A stretch of 42,045 nt of DNA from a virus: positions 1 through 42,045 of the IMG/VR virus record IMGVR_UViG_3300032731_000277. One strand, 5' to 3'. The stretch's first letter is position 1. Every line of letters starts with the position of its first letter. The notes under the pieces are model-generated. The model was not told where the DNA came from. It worked only from the letters and a program-made list of their open reading frames with translations, and ran no database searches. This document shows, piece by piece, positions 37,861-42,045 of the stretch. Both the position numbers and the translations under genes were made by a program.

Positions 37861-38298
37861 CTAAGTCCTTATTGGTGTACCCAATTTGGTAGCTAGCGCG
37901 CGGTCGAGGTCGAGTAGGTCTTCGGCCCAGAAGTCAATGACCTCGTACCCCTGGCCCTGGAGGTAGATCATCTGTAGCATATCGCGGCTGCGGGCCTGGG
38001 GCATTTCATGGTACGGCCCCTGGACTCTGATGATTATGTTCCTGCCTGACAGCAAAAAGTCGACTCTCGCACCACCTAAAGTTCCAGCACCGCCACCGAA
38101 GGAGACCTGCTCAGTGAACGCAATGCCTCTCTTTTTTAATGCTCTGAAAACCTGCCACTCGTATGATGACATGTACGCGTAGGCCCAGGGCCTGGGTTCG
38201 GGGGGGGGCTTCTTACTAAAGGGCTTGGGCCTCAGCGCAATCCTTTTGCCCCGCAATCTTGCTCTGCCGCGCTTCGTAAGCCTGGACTTGATAGGCAT
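37861..38298 (-). CDS. PD-(D/E)XK-like nuclease in the tail cluster
   Basis: 145 residues, ATG 38298 overlapping the previous stop (TAATG). Very basic N-terminus (KRGRARLRGKRIALRPK), then ALKKRGIAFTEQVSFGGG, RVDFLLSGRNIIIRVQGPYH, and GQGYEVIDFWAEDLLDLDRA. The fold resembles VSR/DUF559-type nucleases with Asp in RVDFLL; the usual Glu-x-Asp is RVQ here, so activity is uncertain. Similar genes are frequent beside phage tail genes. Confidence 0.65.
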   Translation of the reverse strand: MPIKSRLTKRGRARLRGKRIALRPKPFSKKPPPEPRPWAYAYMSSYEWQVFRALKKRGIAFTEQVSFGGGAGTLGGARVDFLLSGRNIIIRVQGPYHEMPQARSRDMLQMIYLQGQGYEVIDFWAEDLLDLDRALATKLGTPIRT

Positions 38299-38765
38299 TA
38301 CGCCCTGCTCACCTCGTGCGTGATAGTCACCACCATTTCCTGTGCCGACGTTTTCAGCTTTGACGGAGTGACCACCAGGTGCGTTATGAGCGTGCCCGCA
38401 CCGCTCGCCGCTGCGTTGGCAAAACCTAGCTCCCGGATGGATCCGCTTGCCTGCGAGGTCGTAAAGTATGTCTTGTACACAAGGCTCTGATCCACGACAC
38501 TGGCGGAAGTGATTGCCTTCCTGAAATTTTCATGGTACATTGAGGTCTCGGTGCCGGGGAAGGCGCCCGTCCCGCTTCCCACCACCTGGTAGCCCAGCGC
38601 CGCCACGCTGCCCAGCCCAGCCAGCCTGTTGAGTATCACGTCCAGGCCGGCGTCGGTGAAGGCGTTGTGGCCGCGCCAGACATCCACCTCGCCAGTCTCT
38701 ACGTCTATGAGTTCGATCTGCGCGGCGGTGCGGATGACCGCTGCTTCGTACAAGGGTGCTGTCAT
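38298..38765 (-). CDS. Tail protein (unnamed)
   Basis: 155 residues, ATG 38765 with GAGGAAACACG. Beta-rich, with NAFTDAGLDVILNRLAGLG, LGYQVVGSGTGAFPGTETSM and VYKTYFTTSQASGSIRELGF. The pattern of an initial 'N.FTD.G...I' followed by a conserved central YxxVGxG is recognised in phage tail or baseplate proteins of unknown precise role. Confidence 0.6.
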   Translation of the reverse strand: MTAPLYEAAVIRTAAQIELIDVETGEVDVWRGHNAFTDAGLDVILNRLAGLGSVAALGYQVVGSGTGAFPGTETSMYHENFRKAITSASVVDQSLVYKTYFTTSQASGSIRELGFANAAASGAGTLITHLVVTPSKLKTSAQEMVVTITHEVSRA

Positions 38766-38779
38766 CGTGTTTCCTCGAT

Positions 38780-38808
38780 TTGACAAATTCTGCGATTTGT
38801 GGTATAAT
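38780..38808 (+). promoter_or_regulatory. Phage-family promoter (plus) for the moron-like gene
   Basis: TTGACA 38780-38785, 17-bp spacer ending CGATTTGTGG, TATAAT 38803-38808. Nearly identical to the promoter at 31556-31584. Divergent from the tail gene starting at 38765. Confidence 0.9.
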
Positions 38809-38837
38809 AGGTGCAACTTGAGTGAGGAGGCATGAAT

Positions 38838-39053
38838 ATGTCCGATAAGAAGTTTCTTATGGCATTAAAGCATAGAGAAATAACTCTCATGCACTATGAA
38901 CTTGATGCCCGTCGAGACGGAGACGAGGAGGGACTGGCAAGGGTGCAAGAATTGCTGGTCGCTTTGCGCGCTAACATCGCTACTCCCACTGCGCCCAATC
39001 CCAGTCAAACTCATCCCACCGCGCCAGCGTCCGATACAACGACGCGCTCGTAA
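38838..39053 (+). CDS. Moron-like plus-strand gene inside the tail cluster
   Basis: 71 residues from ATG 38838, 7 nt after GAGGAGG (an ATG at 38832 is too close). N-terminal half is a credible charged helix protein (SDKKFLMALKHREITLMHYE, EGLARVQELLVALRANIAT). The last 25 residues are Thr/Pro-rich and overlap the opposite-strand tail gene by 74 nt. Own consensus promoter and opposite orientation mark it as independently expressed. Confidence 0.65.
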   Translation: MSDKKFLMALKHREITLMHYELDARRDGDEEGLARVQELLVALRANIATPTAPNPSQTHPTAPASDTTTRS

Positions 39054-39477
39054 GCGTCTCGGCCACCGCCGCCACCTCCGTAGCCTGCACGTCCAGCACG
39101 GCGCGGGCGTCTGCGAACGTCAGGGTGTAGACGGGCTGGAAGCGGTCGTCGTCCTTGTAGGGGAAGGTGCGGCTCAGGCGGGTCATTATGACGTAGTGCC
39201 GATCCCCCCGGGTGTCAGTGTAGACCAGCGGCGCCACGTCGTTGACGCTGCTTAGAAGGAACTGCTCCTGGCTTTCATATCCGGTTGCCTCGGCGACTGT
39301 GGAGACCATCGTAAGTTGGTATGTGTCTTCCTCTCGGCTCGCCATCTTGAACGGCGCGGCCTGGGCGATGCGGGTTAGATAGACGGAGTGCGAGAGACCG
39401 TGGGCGCAGTAAACCACGGGCTGGGCGTCGTCGGCGATTGCGTCGAGAAACGAGCGTTGCTGGTCAGCGGTTGGCAT
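38980..39477 (-). CDS. Tail-associated hypothetical protein
   Basis: 165 residues, ATG 39477 with GGAGC 10 nt upstream. Alpha/beta composition (CAHGLSHSVYLTRIAQAAPF, REEDTYQLTMVSTVAEATGY), acidic Trp-rich C-terminus (RWDEFDWDWAQWE). Its 3' end is overlapped by the plus-strand moron-like gene. Function inferred only from location among tail genes. Confidence 0.6.
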   Translation of the reverse strand: MPTADQQRSFLDAIADDAQPVVYCAHGLSHSVYLTRIAQAAPFKMASREEDTYQLTMVSTVAEATGYESQEQFLLSSVNDVAPLVYTDTRGDRHYVIMTRLSRTFPYKDDDRFQPVYTLTFADARAVLDVQATEVAAVAETLTSASLYRTLARWDEFDWDWAQWE

Positions 39478-39496
39478 CCTTGCTAAGCTCCTTGAT

Positions 39497-40336
39497 CTAG
39501 GGTGCCGCTATGTCCGTACACACCATTTCAATGTGTGGGGCTGCCAGGTGTAGGTCACTATCAGCGTAAGTATCGTCATATTTCCCATCGCCCCAACCGC
39601 TGCCGACAAACTGCATGGCAATCTTAACTAGGCCGTTGCCATCTTGAAAGTACCAATCTTCAACGTGTAGCTTGTTAGCTGCCACTGCCTCTATGTAGCG
39701 CACCCTGAAAGTGTCGGCGGTGTAGCTACCACAGGTGTAGCTGCCCACATAGCGTATAGCCATATACCACCCATATTTAGTAGCACTACTTACGTCTGGG
39801 CGCTTGGCGAAATCGCCATAAGTGGCTGTATTCTGGAGGAAATGCACAGGGTGACGCCCAGAGGTATAGACTCTCTGATCCCACACATATTCCGTCCCAG
39901 TATCGCCATATCGTTTGCCGATGATATATGGCCCAAGCAAAAGTGCCCAGGGGCAAAGGGGAAAGGGGGTCACATAGCGCAGGCCGTTGGCGGGCGGATC
40001 ACCAGTCGCCGGAGCCACGGTCATCTCATGAGCTACAAAATGGCGAGCGAATAGCCATTCTCCAGCGTCGTAATCACAAGTTCGCCAGTCCTCTATGTAG
40101 AATACCAGGTCGCGATCAGTATTAGCGCGCCACGGCTCAGGGTCCCAGTACGCATTGATATGATCCTTGTCAAATTCCATGCGCCAGCAATAGTATCCCG
40201 CCACCCAGCGGGGGGCTTTTAGGCGCATATAAACCGTGTGGCTAGTTTCATGGTAGTTGTTCGTACAGGTATATGTGTATGTGTAGCCAGACTTGTCTGC
40301 AAAATCAAAGTAGTCTTTAAGGTCTATGGTTGCCAC
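39497..40336 (-). CDS. Aromatic-rich tail protein
   Basis: 279 residues, GTG start at 40336 overlapping the fibre stop by one base. Rich in Tyr and Trp (TYTYTCTNNYHETSHTVYM, WVAGYYCWRMEFDK, GWYMAIRYVGSYTCGSY) with an all-beta look of a carbohydrate-binding or receptor-binding domain. Several Cys pairs. Context: immediately downstream of a tail fibre. Family not recognised. Confidence 0.6.
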   Translation of the reverse strand: MATIDLKDYFDFADKSGYTYTYTCTNNYHETSHTVYMRLKAPRWVAGYYCWRMEFDKDHINAYWDPEPWRANTDRDLVFYIEDWRTCDYDAGEWLFARHFVAHEMTVAPATGDPPANGLRYVTPFPLCPWALLLGPYIIGKRYGDTGTEYVWDQRVYTSGRHPVHFLQNTATYGDFAKRPDVSSATKYGWYMAIRYVGSYTCGSYTADTFRVRYIEAVAANKLHVEDWYFQDGNGLVKIAMQFVGSGWGDGKYDDTYADSDLHLAAPHIEMVCTDIAAP

Positions 40337-42045
40337 TATATCCAGTACCCCATTATCTGTATGTAGAAGTGACCAGACACCGCCGAGACAATATAATTAA
40401 TATCACCATTGGCATCACACTCTACTATGCCATCATTTTCGTTCCAAACATTAGCAACTTGGCTGTAAACCCCCATGTATGTATTTGTTGTGCCCCCTTT
40501 TCGTAGGGCGATATATTTTCCAGCCGAGTTTTCATCTCTGAAGATAAGGCGCACACTAACAGCCTTGACGCTTGCCGGGATCCCAAATACTGTTGATGTA
40601 TCCAAGGTGGTTGCCGCAACATCGCCAGTTATCACATCGTTGTACGCAGCGCTGGTATAAAACCCCGGCGTGAATTGATACACCTGCGTCCCATCAACCT
40701 TATACCCACTCCCTGCATTGACGTAAGCGTCAATGCACAGCCCGCTTGCGGAAGCGGCCATCACCTGGGTATCACCAACGTAGGTGCGCCAGCAAGTAGC
40801 GGCGGTGTCGTAGTGGATGTAGGCATCGTCAAGGGCTGGGTCAAGCGGCAAGTAGTAATTCGCATGATACCCCGTCGCCGAAACGAGCGGGGGGCTGGCG
40901 CTGCCGATGAAGTGGGCATACCTGTTATTGGTGGTGTCATACTCCAGGTAGTCGTTCGTGTCGAACGTGATGCGCTTGTTCGCGCCGCCGACCGTTATGT
41001 CGCCTACGCTGGTAACGTTGGTAGTGCCCGCCCATGTGCTAAGCGCAGTGTTCTCAACGTTGTTCAGGCTCAGGTCAGTCTTAACCTCAGCGTAGCTTCT
41101 GCCCTCAATCGTATCAGCGTCGGTGAACTTGGCATAGTCGTCATCCACTGGTGTACCAGTTGTATCAACGGTGCCCGCCCCCGCCGCCGCTAGTTGCGTC
41201 AAGGTCTTCTCGGCAGTGTTGACATCTTTGAATACCAGGTCATCGCCCTTGAAGTGAACGTAGTGGCTCTGGTCAGGGTCGGAGAAGCCGCTGGCACTGA
41301 TGACTACATATTCTACGCCGGCGACATGATACTCCCACCAGTTATTAGCTTGGTCGTACCTGATGAAATCATTGTCGTCGAACCTGAAGTCTCTGGAATT
41401 CGTGCCCAGCGTTAGCCCGACGGCACTCACAATCAGGTGGTCTGTGTTTGCGCCAGTCTTTCCGCCGACCAGCTTTAGAGTGCCGCTAGCCTCTTCCATC
41501 CACACATCGTCTGGGCCAAGCGTCATACGACGCGCCAAGCCCGTCAGCGCGATGCCCGCCCCCGTGAAGCTATGCACCCCCACCCACGTCGGCGCGGTGG
41601 CAGCCGCCCACGAGTTCACGCCGTCCGAGACGAGAGCGTAGCCCACGCCTGCGACGGCGGGGGTGGCGCTGGCGTTGTCGTCCACGTACTTCTTGGTAGC
41701 CGCTTGCTGGTCTGTGGTTGGGTCAACTACCCCGCCCACCTGCTGGGTGTTAAACAGAAACTCAGCATCTGCTTCTTCGCTCAGGTCAGAAAGAACTTCT
41801 GCGTAGCTTCTGCCCACCACCCCCTTTGTAGTGAGCTTGGCATAGTCGTTCTCGGCAGCATCAGCATCGTCTATTTTGACAACGTTGGTGTCTGCAATAC
41901 CAGCGGTTACATCGAAACGCCTATCTGTGGTTAAGTCCCCCCCGCCCGCTATGTGAGACCCAGCCGTCAGGGTGATGCTCCTGCTGGCAGCTAGGGCCAC
42001 AAAGGTGTCTACCTCTGTCTCGGTGTAGAAACTCCCAGCCAGCAG
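40336..42045 (-). CDS. Tail fibre protein, C-terminal part (runs in from right edge)
   Basis: 569 codons open from base 42045; an internal GTG at 42000 is not a credible start because coding sequence (GSFYTETEVDTF) precedes it. Modular repeats: two related blocks with DYAKLT/DYAKFT and GRSYAEV, plus several beta-prism-like units (TLGPDDVWMEEASGTLKLVG, RITFDTNDYLEYDTTNNRY). C-terminal 110 residues are a different beta domain. Typical trimeric tail fibre. Its frame at 42045 matches that of the fibre leaving at base 1. Confidence 0.75.
   Translation of the reverse strand: MLAGSFYTETEVDTFVALAASRSITLTAGSHIAGGGDLTTDRRFDVTAGIADTNVVKIDDADAAENDYAKLTTKGVVGRSYAEVLSDLSEEADAEFLFNTQQVGGVVDPTTDQQAATKKYVDDNASATPAVAGVGYALVSDGVNSWAAATAPTWVGVHSFTGAGIALTGLARRMTLGPDDVWMEEASGTLKLVGGKTGANTDHLIVSAVGLTLGTNSRDFRFDDNDFIRYDQANNWWEYHVAGVEYVVISASGFSDPDQSHYVHFKGDDLVFKDVNTAEKTLTQLAAAGAGTVDTTGTPVDDDYAKFTDADTIEGRSYAEVKTDLSLNNVENTALSTWAGTTNVTSVGDITVGGANKRITFDTNDYLEYDTTNNRYAHFIGSASPPLVSATGYHANYYLPLDPALDDAYIHYDTAATCWRTYVGDTQVMAASASGLCIDAYVNAGSGYKVDGTQVYQFTPGFYTSAAYNDVITGDVAATTLDTSTVFGIPASVKAVSVRLIFRDENSAGKYIALRKGGTTNTYMGVYSQVANVWNENDGIVECDANGDINYIVSAVSGHFYIQIMGYWI

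Overview
This window is almost certainly most or all of the genome of a tailed double-stranded DNA bacteriophage, probably podovirus-like. Nearly all genes lie on the minus strand. It carries large and small terminase subunits, a portal, a scaffold-like protein, an N4-gp56-type major capsid protein, a 1908-residue internal virion protein with a lytic transglycosylase domain, tail fibres, a GH25 lysozyme and four tRNAs. I see no tail sheath, tape measure, integrase, DNA polymerase, primase or helicase. Genes have strong AGGAGG ribosome sites and promoters of the TTGACA-17-TATAAT type. The host cannot be named from the sequence.

Layout by window coordinate (transcription mostly runs right to left). 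1-4.5 kb: tail fibre or decoration proteins, a collagen-like protein and an HNH endonuclease. 4.7-6.4 kb: major capsid gene split by a group I intron. 6.5-16.1 kb: scaffold, tRNA-His, tRNA-Ala, giant virion protein, proline-rich protein and portal. 16.1-21.0 kb: homing endonuclease cassette, large terminase, many very small genes, small-terminase candidate. 21.8-24.1 kb: a plus-strand operon of small genes interrupted by an antisense endonuclease cassette. 24.2-35.7 kb: small early-type genes, more endonucleases, lysis genes, tRNA-Thr and tRNA-Tyr. 36-42 kb: membrane protein, phosphoesterase and tail genes. The fibre gene leaving the left edge and the one entering the right edge are in matching frame, which fits a circular or circularly permuted genome.

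Two features stand out. First, four homing endonuclease genes of different nuclease classes share a structured leader of about 70 nt (16704-16771, 21671-21738, 23391-23460, 25630-25704). It forms a closed three-way junction. The loop of its second hairpin is exactly complementary to the sequence overlapping the gene's Shine-Dalgarno site, and the complementarity is kept although the sequence changes (covariation). This looks like a mobile cassette of cis-regulatory RNA plus nuclease. Second, the capsid gene holds a recognisable group I intron (about 5074-5880) whose LAGLIDADG endonuclease is encoded antisense to the capsid gene, from its own consensus promoter. With nine homing-type endonucleases in 42 kb, the genome is heavily colonised.

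Seven promoters share an extended motif (TTGACA, 17-bp spacer ending TTTGTGG or similar, TATAAT). They drive the small-gene regions on both strands, the antisense intron nuclease and a moron-like gene within the tail cluster, which suggests one early regulon.
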